A stretch of DNA of 38,166 bases from Gammaproteobacteria bacterium (GCA_007127715.1 SKYU01000211.1:1-38166); one strand, 5' to 3'. Shown: positions 1-8,556, counted from the stretch's first letter. Program-made: numbers and translations. Notes: generated by a model from the sequence alone, not told the origin.

Positions 1-2
1 AC

Positions 3-191
3 CTCCCGAAAGTCTTCACCGAAGTGTTCTTGAGAACTCAAGGCTACGACGTCCATGGCGGTTTGGCCAATGGATTCTTTACCGGGATGGGGATAGAGGG
101 CCTCTATCCCTGGCGAGGTGCGCGACGATGGCGCGGTGCGGCGTACTTCTTCCCGTTGGCGTCAGTCCACGCCGTCCCGGTGCCGCTTGTC
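3..191 (+). other. Possible 3' end of an unidentified upstream gene
   Basis: From base 3 the plus strand is open to a TAG at 189-191, and this frame has the highest third-position GC of the three, so it may be the tail of a gene that begins before the window. The translation (about 62 residues, Gly- and aromatic-rich, for example GYDVHGGLANGFF) matches no family I recognise. A near-perfect palindrome at 90-110 lies inside it, which argues that the true gene end may be earlier. It could equally be non-coding. Confidence 0.2.
90..110. repeat. Perfect 10-bp inverted repeat (palindrome)
   Basis: GGGATAGAGG at 90-99 is followed after one base by its exact reverse complement CCTCTATCCC at 101-110. 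As RNA it would form a 9-bp stem with a 3-base loop. No T-tract follows on either strand, so it may be a factor-independent hairpin at the end of the minus-strand gene at 162-476, or a protein-binding dyad. Confidence 0.5.
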
Positions 192-476
192 CCATAGTTC
201 CGCGGCGGAAAATCGCCCGGTATCGTAGGGATTGAAACCGTTGTCCTTGGGCTGCTCCATGGAGAGTTCGTCCGCGCCGAAATCCGGCGTGCTTTCCCTG
301 ACCTCACCATTCGGCCGTGCCGGGAGTTTCGGCCGGCCGGGCGGCGCCTTGGCCGCGCGCAGCGCCGGTGGTGCGGGCCGTGACCGCGTCAACACCTGGT
401 TCACGTCGATGGTGTTGGCCACCTGCGGGCCATCGTCGACACTCTTGCCGAACAGGGACTTGATCAATCGCTTCAT
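162..476 (-). CDS. Small conserved-looking disordered protein, function unknown
   Basis: I do not recognise this 104-residue protein. It begins MKRLIKSLFGKS, a short basic amphipathic stretch, and continues as a Pro/Ala/Arg-rich region typical of disorder. It ends in a more ordered-looking segment with GFNPYDTGRF and AELWDKRHRD (about residues 79-101). The frame is open upstream to 566, but the ATG at 474-476 is the better start because the upstream residues look non-coding and GGAT lies just ahead of it. It has no signal peptide or membrane segment, so it is probably cytoplasmic. It stands alone, and a palindrome lies beyond its 3' end at 90-110. Confidence 0.55.
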   Translation of the reverse strand: MKRLIKSLFGKSVDDGPQVANTIDVNQVLTRSRPAPPALRAAKAPPGRPKLPARPNGEVRESTPDFGADELSMEQPKDNGFNPYDTGRFSAAELWDKRHRDGVD

Positions 477-620
477 GGCTTCATCCGGAACCCGGCCGCT
501 GCTGCCCGGGTCACGATGCTCGACGGGCAGGCGGACTGCAGCAGAACGCTCGAAAGATACCAGCAAATCCAGCCTTTCGGGATGGAAGCGCGCATTCGGA
601 TCAGCATTTTGCGAAGTGGA

Positions 621-989
621 TCACGTTTCCCGTGGAGGTTCGGCCGCGGCCGGGGCGGTATTCGGTGAGTCCGACCGGGAGGCCTGTCGGCTGCGGGACG
701 TCAGCGCGCCCTTCGCCATGCGCAGCAGGGTGATGACCAGGAAGGGCGACAGCACGAGCAGCCACGCACCGCGCTCGCCGCCGGCCAGGGCGCTGAAGAT
801 GGCGTCGAGGAAGCTGCCAGCGCCACCCGTGCCGCCCTCGTACGCGCCGAAGAACGCGGTGCCCACGTAGAACACGGCCAGCGGCAGCGCCACGAAACCC
901 ACGCCCAGCAGCAGCAGGGCGATGATCGATTCGCGCAGCAGTCGATGGTGCAGCCGTCCACGTTGGTACAGGCTTGTTGGAGTGGGCAT
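621..989 (-). CDS. Small two-segment membrane protein, function unknown
   Basis: The 122-residue product starts at the ATG at 987-989 (MPTPTSLYQR). It has a basic N-terminus, a strong hydrophobic segment at about residues 21-45 (SIIALLLLGVGFVALPLAVF), a Gly-rich linker (EGGTGGAGS), then a second hydrophobic segment at about 75-92, and a polar Ser/Arg tail. This predicts an inner-membrane protein with two helices. The frame is open to 1358, but the upstream part overlaps the divergent transporter gene and is Gln/His-rich non-coding sequence. No family is recognised. It is divergent from the AI-2E transporter, with a 174-bp gap. Confidence 0.6.
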   Translation of the reverse strand: MPTPTSLYQRGRLHHRLLRESIIALLLLGVGFVALPLAVFYVGTAFFGAYEGGTGGAGSFLDAIFSALAGGERGAWLLVLSPFLVITLLRMAKGALTSRSRQASRSDSPNTAPAAAEPPRET

Positions 990-1087
990 CGGTGATGCGG
1001 TCCCGAGAGTCGAGGTGATGAACCATACGCCGGCGTCAGGCCGCAGTATGCCATGGACGGGATGCCGCGAAAAAAAAGCCGGCGCGC

Positions 1088-1099
1088 CGCGACGTCGCG
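1088..1099. repeat. 12-bp perfect palindrome in a divergent intergenic region
   Basis: CGCGACGTCGCG at 1088-1099 reads the same on both strands and lies next to GGCGCGCC (1081-1088) and an A8 run (1070-1077). A TATGAT element at 1112-1117 lies just downstream and could be a -10 box for the transporter at 1164. The 990-1163 gap holds no gene. The dyad may be an operator, though such palindromes also arise by chance in GC-rich DNA. Confidence 0.3.
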
Positions 1100-1163
1100 A
1101 GGCTCCACGGGTATGATTTCGCCGGTATGACCCGACTTGTCGATCTGGACTGACCCCGCATTC

Positions 1164-2258
1164 ATGGACACCATCAGGAATTGGCTGCGTCGATATCTCG
1201 GCGACCCGCAGGTCGTGGGCATGCTGCTGGTGCTCATCGCCCTGACGCTGATCATCCTGCTGTTGGGGCGGCAACTGGCCCCCGCGTTCGCAGCCATCAT
1301 CATTGCCTACCTGCTGTCCGGGGTGGTCAGCCGCCTGCGCCGTCTGGGGCTGCCTCACCTGGCGGCGGTCATCCTGGTATTCCTGTTGTTCATGACGGCA
1401 CTCGTGCTGACGATGTTCTGGCTCGTCCCGCTGTTCTTCCGGCAGCTGACCCAGCTGGTACAGCAGATGCCGGCGATTCTCTCGGATGCCCAGGCGCTGC
1501 TGCTGCGGCTGCCAGAACAGTTCCCCGGGGTCATCATGGAGCAGCAGGTCACGCAGCTGGTCAGCTCGATCGGCAGTGAGATCATGATGTCGGGCCAGCG
1601 TGTGCTGGCCTACTCCGTCAGTTCCGTCTTCGTGGCCATCACCATCATCGTCTATCTCATCCTGGTGCCCCTGATGGTGTTTTTCATGATCCGCGACCAG
1701 GACCGGATCCTCGCCTGGCTGGCCGGATTTCTCCCGCGGGATCGCCAGCTGACCGACACCGTGCTCGCCGAGATCAACGACCAGATCGGCAACTACGTCC
1801 GTGGCAAGGTCTGGGAAATTCTCATCGTCGGCAGTGTCACCTACGCAACGTTCACCTTCCTCGGGGTCCAGTACACGCTCCTGCTGGCGGTCGCCACGGG
1901 GCTGTCGGTGTTGATTCCATTCGTGGGCGTTGCCGTGGTGACACTCCCGGTGGCGGCCGTGGCCTATTTCCAGTTCGGTATCTCGGCCGAGTTCTACTAC
2001 GTGATGATCGCCTACGGCATCATTCAGCTGCTGGATGGCAACCTGCTGGCGCCGCTACTGTTCAGCGAGGTGGTCAACCTACACCCCATCGCCATCGTGG
2101 TCGCGATTCTCGTGTTCGGCGGTTTGTGGGGCTTCTGGGGCGTGTTTTTCGCCATCCCGCTGGCGACCGTGGTCAACGCCATCCTGCGGGCGTGGCCGCG
2201 CCCGGAGGTGTTCGCCAACGCCTCGGGCGGGAGTGGGTCGGGGCGGTCGGCGACGTGA
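1164..2258 (+). CDS. AI-2E family transporter (PerM/YdiK/TqsA-like permease)
   Basis: The 364-residue inner-membrane protein has the family layout. There are two to three N-terminal helices (residues about 15-75), a central soluble stretch (about 85-140), and helices from about 145 onward that include a long re-entrant region. The C-terminal signature DGNLLAPLLFSEVVNLHP followed by GGLWGFWGVFFAIPLATVV is diagnostic of PF01594. Members export autoinducer-2 or act as Na+/H+ antiporters, so the substrate cannot be assigned from sequence. I prefer the ATG at 1164; a TTG at 1137 in the same frame would add nine residues. The stop codon overlaps a possible GTG start of the next gene, so the two are probably cotranscribed. 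Confidence 0.88.
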   Translation: MDTIRNWLRRYLGDPQVVGMLLVLIALTLIILLLGRQLAPAFAAIIIAYLLSGVVSRLRRLGLPHLAAVILVFLLFMTALVLTMFWLVPLFFRQLTQLVQQMPAILSDAQALLLRLPEQFPGVIMEQQVTQLVSSIGSEIMMSGQRVLAYSVSSVFVAITIIVYLILVPLMVFFMIRDQDRILAWLAGFLPRDRQLTDTVLAEINDQIGNYVRGKVWEILIVGSVTYATFTFLGVQYTLLLAVATGLSVLIPFVGVAVVTLPVAAVAYFQFGISAEFYYVMIAYGIIQLLDGNLLAPLLFSEVVNLHPIAIVVAILVFGGLWGFWGVFFAIPLATVVNAILRAWPRPEVFANASGGSGSGRSAT

Positions 2259-2281
2259 GCGGGGGTGTGGACGGGACCGTC

Positions 2282-3307
2282 ATGAGCCGTCGGGGGCTGT
2301 TGGCGGCTGTGGTGACCGGGACCGCGGCGGCGCCTCTGCTGCGCTCTGCCGGGGCGCTTGCCGATGAACAGAGCCTGGCGCGACCGTGCGCCGTGCAGCC
2401 GGTGCCGCTGGCTCGGGAGACTGTCCGACTGGGTGTGCTCCAGCTGCCCGCTGCGCGGCCCGATGAGCCTCGCGAGCTGCCGCTGCGGCGGATGATCACG
2501 CTGCTCGAGCGAAGCGTCTCCGAGGGACAGCGGCACGATCTGGTCTGGTGTCCTGCCGACGCCTTGCTACCGCCGCCGGGCGCTCGTCCGGTCAAGGCAC
2601 TGCTGGCCGAGGCCCTGTCCCTGGATGGCCCGGAAATCGGCCGGCTCGCGGCCTGGGCCCGCCAGCATCGCTGTTACCTGGGCCTCGGGGTCCGACTCAG
2701 GCTGCCGGACTGGCCGGGCCGGGTGGTCGCGGCGAACCTCCTCCTGGACGATCGCGGCCGGCAGGTGGCGGTGCACTGGCAGGCCCGCCACGGCCGCGGC
2801 TACGACGGTGCCCTCAATGACCCCGGAGTCACGGTGGTCGAGGATGTGCTGCCGGGCTACCTCGAGCGCTATGGGCCCGAGGCGGTGCTGCCGGTGACGG
2901 CCACGCCGGTCGGTACGCTGGCCATGCACGCAGTCGAGGGTGAGCCCGAGCTGCTCCGGGTACTGGCCCTCCGCGGCTGCGAGCTCGTGCTGCGCAGTGC
3001 GCCGCGCCTGGCCGGTCATGTCGATATGGCTGCAGGCTCGCTCCACAACGGCATATTCACAGCGGTTGCGGCCTCGTCGGGTCCGCGGACGGCCGAACTG
3101 GCGCCAGACTGCCGCAGTGTCGTCGTCGGGCCTCGCGGCGAGTTGCTTGCCGCGGCCGGGACCGGTGGTTCGCAGTGCATGACTGTCCGGCTGCCCATGG
3201 CGGCTCTTCGTGCGCGCCGCCTGCCGGCCGATGCCAGCCCCCTGGTCGCGGCGGCAGCTCAACCCAGCGTTCGACCGAACCGCTCGTCCTCGTCGCGCTC
3301 TTCATAG
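2282..3307 (+). CDS. Tat-exported nitrilase-fold protein lacking the catalytic triad
   Basis: The 341-residue protein begins MSRRGLLAAVVTGTAAA, a Tat-type signal, and then follows the carbon-nitrogen hydrolase (nitrilase) layout: RLGVLQLPAA, HDLVWCPAD, a hydrophilic centre, GTLAMHAVEGEPELLRVLALRG and a final SVVVGPRGELLA strand. Members normally hydrolyse nitriles or amides through Glu-Lys-Cys. Here the three expected positions read Ala92 (after CP), Ala168 (in HWQARH) and Met215 (in GTLAMH), so it is probably a pseudoenzyme. ATG 2282 is preferred; a GTG at 2255 overlaps the transporter stop. The 3' end overlaps the opposite-strand FHA gene by 49 bp, and the final Ser/Arg-rich residues lie in that overlap. 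Confidence 0.7.
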   Translation: MSRRGLLAAVVTGTAAAPLLRSAGALADEQSLARPCAVQPVPLARETVRLGVLQLPAARPDEPRELPLRRMITLLERSVSEGQRHDLVWCPADALLPPPGARPVKALLAEALSLDGPEIGRLAAWARQHRCYLGLGVRLRLPDWPGRVVAANLLLDDRGRQVAVHWQARHGRGYDGALNDPGVTVVEDVLPGYLERYGPEAVLPVTATPVGTLAMHAVEGEPELLRVLALRGCELVLRSAPRLAGHVDMAAGSLHNGIFTAVAASSGPRTAELAPDCRSVVVGPRGELLAAAGTGGSQCMTVRLPMAALRARRLPADASPLVAAAAQPSVRPNRSSSSRSS

Positions 3308-4407
3308 CGGAACCGGCTTTCGCCGAAAACCACTTCGTCGCCGGACTGGAGACGCCGGCTGCGCACGAGTTCACCGTTCACCAGAACGCCGTTGCGACTG
3401 CCCATATCCTCCAGCGTGCAGCCATCAGGGTCGGTACGCAGCCGCGCATGCTGCCGGCTGACGAACTGGGTGCGCAGCTGGATGTCGCTGGCCGAACTCC
3501 TGCCAATCATCACCTCGCCGGTCGCAGGGAGGGGGTAACGCAGGCGACTGTTCGGCAGCAGCGCCACCAGTGCCCTGTCGGTGGTCGACTCGGTCGTCGA
3601 CGGCGGGGGTTCGTCGATGGGCGCTGGGCGGTGCTGACCGATCAGCGCCTGTTCCGTCTTCTCCAGCCGTCTGCGGTCGCGGATCTGCTGGCGCTCGCGC
3701 TGATCCAGTTCCGCTTCGAGTTCCGACAGGCGCTCGTCGCGCAGAGCCAGTTGCTGCTGCATCGCTGACCAGGCGTCGCGCCGCCGGTCCACGTAGGCGC
3801 GGAGGTCCTGGAGGGCCTCCGCGAGCCCGGCGGAAGCCGCTGCGTCCTGAGGCTCGGTCGTGGTGTGTACTGCCTCCCGGGCCGCCAGACGGCTTTCAAG
3901 GGCCTGCCGGGCGCTGGTGAGCGCCTGGATCCGCGCCGACTGTTCGTCCAGCTGGGCGGTCAGCGTCGCGCGTTCAGCCTCCAGACGCTCCGCGTTCGAG
4001 CGGGCCTCGGTCATCGCGCTGTCCCGCGAAGCGAGTTCTGCCTGCTGCAGCTCGGCATGGTTGCGCGCATCACGCAGTGCCACTTCGAGCCGGGCCACCG
4101 CCATCTCGCGATCCGCCAGCTTCTCGAGCGCCTCCTCGAGGGCCTCGCGCGTTTCTTCCATCGCCTTGCGCAGCCGTTCGCTCTCGGAGGCCTCGCCTCT
4201 CAAGGCCGCGAGCTGGTCGGGGTGGAAGACCGTCGTCCGCTCCAGTGGATCCGACGGTGCCAGCGCTGCGTCGCCGGACTCAGGTGGTCGGAAGATGTGC
4301 GTCCCGGTGTCTTCGAGGTCGTCCGTCCCGGTCAACTCGGGCAGCACCGGGAGCTGGTCGGTGTCCTCGTCGGCGTTGCCGGGGGAAGCGTGTCTGGATG
4401 ATGACAT
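3259..4407 (-). CDS. Coiled-coil protein with C-terminal FHA domain
   Basis: The 382-residue cytoplasmic protein has three parts. An acidic N-terminus (1-65) contains threonine clusters (DTGTHIF, ERTTVF). A long heptad-rich coiled coil runs over about 66-250. A forkhead-associated domain follows at about 280-370. FHA domains bind phosphothreonine peptides, and the usual contact residues are present: GRS at 302-304, SRQH at 317-320 and RNG at 338-340. This suggests an adaptor in Ser/Thr phosphosignalling or in organising a multiprotein complex. It lies 73 bp downstream of the AAA+ ATPase gene on the same strand, probably in the same transcript. It converges on, and overlaps, the nitrilase-like gene. 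Confidence 0.85.
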   Translation of the reverse strand: MSSSRHASPGNADEDTDQLPVLPELTGTDDLEDTGTHIFRPPESGDAALAPSDPLERTTVFHPDQLAALRGEASESERLRKAMEETREALEEALEKLADREMAVARLEVALRDARNHAELQQAELASRDSAMTEARSNAERLEAERATLTAQLDEQSARIQALTSARQALESRLAAREAVHTTTEPQDAAASAGLAEALQDLRAYVDRRRDAWSAMQQQLALRDERLSELEAELDQRERQQIRDRRRLEKTEQALIGQHRPAPIDEPPPSTTESTTDRALVALLPNSRLRYPLPATGEVMIGRSSASDIQLRTQFVSRQHARLRTDPDGCTLEDMGSRNGVLVNGELVRSRRLQSGDEVVFGESRFRYEERDEDERFGRTLG

Positions 4408-4480
4408 TGCAAGGGCGAAGGCTCGGACCAGTCGCCATCATAAGCGCTGCAGGCCGCGTGTGCAGCGACCGGGGTCACGC

Positions 4481-5971
4481 TCAGTCCGCGGGGACGGTGC
4501 GGTCCTCGGCCCACGCCCTCAGGGCGGCAACGCGTTCGCGCATCACGACGGACAACGGGCGTGTGCGCCGGAGCTCCGCGAGGATATGCCCCGGGCCCGG
4601 TGACTGGCCCAGGGCGTTGGCGGCGTAGAGTGCCGAGACCACGGCCTGCTCGAGTTCGGCGCCGGAGAATCCCTCGCAGGCCAGCGCCAGCCGCGCCGTA
4701 TCAAAGCGTTCGGGCGCCAGACCCCGGCGGGCGAGATGAATCTCGAGGATATCCTGCCTGACCTCGCGGCGTGGCAGGTCGACAAAGAACAGCTCGTCGA
4801 AGCGACCCTTGCGGACCAGTTCCGGGGGCAGGGCGGAGATGTCGTTGGCGGTCGCGACCACCATGACCGCGGCCCGGCGCTCGGCGAGCCAGGTCAGGAA
4901 GGTTCCAAGAATCCGCTGCGAGGTGCCGCTGGCATCGCCGCTGCCGCTTGCCAGGCCCTTTTCGATCTCGTCGATCCACAGCACACAGGGCGCCATCAAC
5001 TCGGCCATCCGCAGCGAGTCCCGCAGCCTGCGCTCCGACTCCCCGTGATAACGGTCGTAGACGGCGCCGAAATCCAGGGACAGCAGGGGTACGCCGTAGA
5101 CACCCGCTGTGGCTTTCGCCGCCAGGCTCTTGCCGCAGCCCTGGACACCCACCAGCAGCACGCCACGGGGTGGCTCGAGCGAAGCGGCCTCGGGTTCGCC
5201 CAGGAAAGCGGCCCGACGCTGTCCGAGCCAGGTCTTGAAGCGCGACAGTCCACCGAGATCGGCAAATCGGGCCGTGTCGTACTCGTAGCTCAGGACGCCG
5301 TCACGGTTGAGCAATTGGTATTTCGCCTGCATCACGCCGGGCAGGTCGGAGGCGGTGATGGCGCCGTCGACGATGATGGCGTTGCGCGCCAGGCGCTCGG
5401 TGTCCGCCGTGCTGAGTCCGGCGAGATTCCGCACCAGCAGCTCAAGCGCATGGGGGTCGATGTCTACCGGTCGGCCGGAGTCGGCGGCCCATTCCTCGGC
5501 GATGCGCTGGACGATCCGCGCCCGCTCTTCCTCGCCGGGCAGACTCATCTCGAAGCGTGCCGCCAGGCGTTCGAGCTCGGGCGGAAGCTTGAGCCTGTGA
5601 CTGACCAGCAGCACCGTCTGCCGGCGACGGCGCGCGGCCAGCGCGATATCCTTCAGCAGGCGCACGTGGACGGGGTCCCCGAGGTAGGGGTGGAAATCGA
5701 GCAGCGCGTAGATGCCGGGCTTGTCGACCGCCCGGATGTGACGCAGTGCGTCTCGCGGGTCCGCCGTGGTCGGCTGGGCCTCCAGGGCGAGGTCGAGCCT
5801 CTGCAGCCCGTCGGTGACGGCCCAACGGAACAACGGCCGGTACTCGTCGCGACGGGCCTGTGTGGCGATTTGCACCAGCATCTCCAGGAACCCGGGTTCA
5901 TCCCAGGTCTCCACCACGACCACGGGCGATCCGCCGGTCAGGACCAGCGCCAGGTCGGTGCGGTCGGGCAT
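4481..5971 (-). CDS. AAA+ ATPase, Ycf46-like
   Basis: The 496-residue protein has an N-terminal nuclease-like or regulatory region (1-240) and a C-terminal AAA+ module. Walker A is GVQGCGKS (275-282), Walker B is VLWIDEIE (330-337), a sensor-like VVATAND lies at 371-377, and the arginine region RKGRFDE begins at 387. The arrangement of an N-terminal domain handling a ...[14 protein letters not shown]... segment, then AADLGGL-type entry and a FtsH-like ATPase without a protease, is that of the Ycf46 family, reported in cyanobacteria and plastids but of unclear role. GGAGA sits six bases before the ATG. The FHA protein follows in the same direction, which suggests a partner that recognises phosphorylated targets. 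Confidence 0.82.
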   Translation of the reverse strand: MPDRTDLALVLTGGSPVVVVETWDEPGFLEMLVQIATQARRDEYRPLFRWAVTDGLQRLDLALEAQPTTADPRDALRHIRAVDKPGIYALLDFHPYLGDPVHVRLLKDIALAARRRRQTVLLVSHRLKLPPELERLAARFEMSLPGEEERARIVQRIAEEWAADSGRPVDIDPHALELLVRNLAGLSTADTERLARNAIIVDGAITASDLPGVMQAKYQLLNRDGVLSYEYDTARFADLGGLSRFKTWLGQRRAAFLGEPEAASLEPPRGVLLVGVQGCGKSLAAKATAGVYGVPLLSLDFGAVYDRYHGESERRLRDSLRMAELMAPCVLWIDEIEKGLASGSGDASGTSQRILGTFLTWLAERRAAVMVVATANDISALPPELVRKGRFDELFFVDLPRREVRQDILEIHLARRGLAPERFDTARLALACEGFSGAELEQAVVSALYAANALGQSPGPGHILAELRRTRPLSVVMRERVAALRAWAEDRTVPAD

Positions 5972-6072
5972 CCTCGGTCTCCAATGCGGGGCTTCGGTAT
6001 GTTATGCGGCCGGCTGCATCGGGCACCGTGTCGCAACTCTCGCTTTGACGCCGGACAACCGGCCTGGGAATC

Positions 6073-6927
6073 ATGGGCAGTTTTGTTTTCGACGAAGATA
6101 CGGCCATCCGCCGGGTGGCCAATGGCGTCTGGTCCGGTAAGCTGAGTGATCGCTGGAATGCCGGTAGCGTGCCCAATGGGGGCTATCTCATGGCCATCGC
6201 GGGGCGCATGCTCTGCGCCAGCCTGGCCTGCCCCGATCCCCTGTCACTGACCGGCCATTATCTTCGGCCCGCGCAGCCCGGCGGGGTGACCGGGCAGATC
6301 GAACTTCTGCGACGGGGCCGGCGCATGAGTTTCGCGGCGGTCACGCTCAGCCAGCGAGGCGTGGGCGCCATCGCCCGGTTCACCGGAGTATTCGGGGACC
6401 TGGAGGCGCAGGTGGGCGAAACACGTCTGGAGGGCATGCCGCCCCCGCTACCGCCGCCGACGCAGTGTGTCCCGGTCGAGCCAGTGGCCATCGAGGTCGC
6501 CCGACGGTTTGAACGGCGGGTCGCGCCGGGGTGCGTGGACTGGCTGGGTCAGGGCCCCGACGCGCGTGCCGAGCTGTGTGCGTGGGTGCGTTTCGCAGAT
6601 GGCCGCGACCAGGACGTCCATGCGCTGGCCCTCACGGCCGACGCCCTGCCGCCCCCATTGCTTGCGGTCTATGGCGCCCGGGGCTGGGTGCCGACCCTGG
6701 AACTCACCGTGCAGGTCAGGGCACGCCCTTCACCAGGGTGGCTGCTGTGCCGTACGCGCACGCGCTACCTGACCCGGGGGCTGCTGGAGAACGACGGCGA
6801 GTTCTGGGACGCGCAGGGGCAACTGGTGGCCCTGGCGCGTCAACTGGCGCGTTTCGCCGAACCGGACCGTCCGGTGCTCGGGGACGGTGCAGAGGTCCAG
6901 GGGGATTCAGCGACCGTCAACGTGTGA
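6073..6927 (+). CDS. TesB-like acyl-CoA thioesterase family protein
   Basis: The 284-residue protein resembles double-hotdog thioesterases of the TesB / 4HBT_3 group. The N-terminal hotdog begins with FDEDTAIRR and contains WNAGSVPNGGYLMAIAGRML, where the NGGYL segment packs the central helix, and LRPAQPGGVTGQIELLRRGR. A second hotdog (about 130-265) contains LELTVQVRARP and the final NDGEFWDAQGQLVALARQ strand pair, typical of the family. It should release free fatty acids from acyl-CoA in the cytosol; the chain length is unknown. It is divergent from the AAA+ gene (101-bp gap), and its last 11 bp overlap the convergent lipoprotein gene. Confidence 0.82.
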   Translation: MGSFVFDEDTAIRRVANGVWSGKLSDRWNAGSVPNGGYLMAIAGRMLCASLACPDPLSLTGHYLRPAQPGGVTGQIELLRRGRRMSFAAVTLSQRGVGAIARFTGVFGDLEAQVGETRLEGMPPPLPPPTQCVPVEPVAIEVARRFERRVAPGCVDWLGQGPDARAELCAWVRFADGRDQDVHALALTADALPPPLLAVYGARGWVPTLELTVQVRARPSPGWLLCRTRTRYLTRGLLENDGEFWDAQGQLVALARQLARFAEPDRPVLGDGAEVQGDSATVNV

Positions 6928-7600
6928 GCTGGTCCTCAACGACCAGGAATTCCTGCAGTTGCTGGGCCAGGCCGCGGCAGGCGTTGGCCTGCGGCCGTGA
7001 AATGAACGGCAACGGGACGATGACCGCGGGAATCACCGACCGGCCGGTGACATCCGCGCTGATCAGCCCTGCCTGGTCGACGTGTTTGAGGTCCCATACG
7101 GCCGCTTCGTAGCGGGCATCCGTTTCCCACCAGGCCAGGCCGAAGCAGCCGGCTCCACCCGGGCCGGCAGCGCAGGAGAGGCTGCCGCCGCCATCGACGC
7201 GCTCGGTCATCCCGTCCATCCAGACGACATAGCGCACCCCGGTCTCGGCGAGCCGTTCGGCGACGCCCGGCCGTGCCAGCAGCGCCGGCAGTTCCTCCGG
7301 GTTCAACGGTGCGATGGCCGGTTCGAACCAGGGATAAAGTCCGTTGACGAAGTCACTGTGTGATGCGATTTCCAGACCGTTTGCCCCACGGCTGAGCGCG
7401 TTGCCCACGCATTCCACGAAGTCGAGCTCCGCTTCATGGGTGCTGTGGTGCTGACGGGCGAGAATCACCACGCGTTCGCCGCTGGCGATGCCTGTGCGGG
7501 AATGCTTGAGCTGCTCGATCTGCGCCGTGGAACAGCCCGTCGCCAGTATGGCTGCGGCCAGCACGGCAAGCAGACTGAGTGCGCGGAGTGTGCCGCCCAT
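6917..7600 (-). CDS. Lipoprotein, function unknown (His-rich N-terminal motif)
   Basis: From the ATG at 7598-7600 the product is 227 residues, with a canonical lipoprotein signal ending LATGC (Cys23). It contains ILARQHHSTHEAELDFVECVGNAL near the mature N-terminus, then GVRYVVWMDG, an AGPGGAGCFGLAWWETDARYEAAVWDLKH segment and VIPAVIVPLPFISRPQANAC. The layout (a threat of per-protein variation in a membrane-anchored domain) fits an envelope lipoprotein, but I recognise no family. An alternative ATG at 7702 has a far better ribosome site (AGGAG seven bases ahead) but would put 34 extra residues before the signal peptide. It lies downstream of another lipoprotein gene on the same strand, probably in one operon. 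Confidence 0.65.
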   Translation of the reverse strand: MGGTLRALSLLAVLAAAILATGCSTAQIEQLKHSRTGIASGERVVILARQHHSTHEAELDFVECVGNALSRGANGLEIASHSDFVNGLYPWFEPAIAPLNPEELPALLARPGVAERLAETGVRYVVWMDGMTERVDGGGSLSCAAGPGGAGCFGLAWWETDARYEAAVWDLKHVDQAGLISADVTGRSVIPAVIVPLPFISRPQANACRGLAQQLQEFLVVEDQLTR

Positions 7601-7667
7601 GGTGGATGCTGCTGCCGGTTTTGCACCGGCTGCGGTGACAGGGTGCGGGCGGCGGCTGGGAGTAAGC

Positions 7668-8354
7668 CTAGCCGTCGCCATTCTGGGCCGCATGAGGGGC
7701 ATGTCGGTTCTCCTGGAGCCAGTTGCGGACGTCCGGTTGAGAGGCGAATCGGACCGAGATGGTGGCGCCGGCCTCGCGCATGGCGCGCACGGCGGCATCG
7801 TGCAGGGCAGCGCGGGGCAGGGTGCCCGATGCGGCGCTCTTGCCATAGCCCGTCACAGGCCACTCGGCGATGGGTGTACCGTCCGGAGCGTAGACGAACA
7901 GCCGGTATTGCATCCATACCTCGGCAAAACGGCTGTCGCGGTGACGCGGGATGTCGAACTCGAAACGCTCCAGCCGGGGGGCGATGATCAGGTCGACGTG
8001 GGGGATCTCGCCGGGCTGCGGAGCCCGCTCGAGCGTCTCCACCTGCTGGAACAGGGCGCCGAACAGGGGGCGGAACAGGCTGAGGCTGGCCTGACCGAGC
8101 TCGAACTCCCACTGGGAATGTTGCGGAATGGTTTCGCTATGGGCGAACTGCCGCAGCGCATCTTCATAGTACACGGCGGCGCGCACGGGCAGCGGCTCAA
8201 CCAGAGGAGTCGGGAACTGCGAGGCGACCTCCACCCTGGCCGCCGAGGCACAGCCGGCAAGCAGGGCTACCGCGGCCGCCAACCAGAGACCGCGCCCCGA
8301 GAGGACGCGGGGTACGCCGGTGTTGCGGACGTCTGGGTGCGACGACAGGTTCAC
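7668..8354 (-). CDS. Lipoprotein, function unknown
   Basis: The 228-residue product carries a signal peptide with lipobox LLAGC (Cys35 counting from the GTG start) followed by a periplasmic domain. Recognisable stretches are VDLIIAPRLERFEFDIPRHR, EVWMQYRLFVYAPDGTPIAEWPVTGYGKS and a final AALHDAAVRAMREAGATISVRF. The pattern of a YR-type strand, a Trp/Pro-rich turn and an alpha helix ending in a predicted strand resembles small ABC-transport or LPS auxiliary lipoproteins, but I cannot assign it. GGAGG four bases before the GTG at 8352-8354 decides this start over the ATG at 8393. The downstream lipoprotein gene follows closely, suggesting an operon driven by the promoter at 8429-8457. Confidence 0.65.
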   Translation of the reverse strand: MNLSSHPDVRNTGVPRVLSGRGLWLAAAVALLAGCASAARVEVASQFPTPLVEPLPVRAAVYYEDALRQFAHSETIPQHSQWEFELGQASLSLFRPLFGALFQQVETLERAPQPGEIPHVDLIIAPRLERFEFDIPRHRDSRFAEVWMQYRLFVYAPDGTPIAEWPVTGYGKSAASGTLPRAALHDAAVRAMREAGATISVRFASQPDVRNWLQENRHAPHAAQNGDG

Positions 8355-8428
8355 GACACCTCCAGGACTCGCATCGACCCTCCGGCGGACCATGGATGGC
8401 CTCCGGGCAGTGCACTTCCCTGAGCCTG

Positions 8429-8457
8429 AACATAATCAGTGGCCGGGCCAATTGCAA
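8429..8457 (-). promoter_or_regulatory. Probable housekeeping promoter for the lipoprotein pair
   Basis: Reading the minus strand, TTGCAA (8457-8452) and TATGTT (8434-8429) are separated by exactly 17 bp. They lie about 75 bp before the GTG of the lipoprotein gene at 8354. The match to the sigma-70 consensus is good at both boxes. Confidence 0.45.
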
Positions 8458-8528
8458 ATACCCGCAGCTCTGCGTCGGTCAGGCCCGCCCGCGCTGCCGT
8501 TCCGACAGCACCGGAAGGGCAGCGCAGA

Positions 8529-8556
8529 CTTGAAATCCGCGCACCGTGCCCCATTT
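8529..8556 (+). promoter_or_regulatory. Heat-shock (sigma-32) promoter of the Hsp20 gene
   Basis: CTTGAAA at 8529-8535 and CCCCATTT at 8549-8556 are separated by 13 bp, an essentially exact match to the sigma-32 consensus (CTTGAAA, 11-16 bp, CCCCATNT). They lie 66 bp upstream of the Hsp20 start codon. The 5' leader contains a GC-rich hairpin (8567-8583). Confidence 0.85.

Noticed and set aside
1070-1099. A8 run next to GC palindromes, a possible minus-strand terminator
   Set aside because: No minus-strand gene ends here and the stem adjacent to the T-tract does not pair properly.
2126-2281. N-terminal extension of the nitrilase-like ORF from 2126
   Set aside because: It overlaps the AI-2E coding region and the Tat signal begins at 2282.
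7601-7846. Long N-terminus of the lipoprotein ORF
   Set aside because: The canonical lipoprotein signal begins at 7600; upstream residues are Pro/Arg-rich and overlap the preceding gene.
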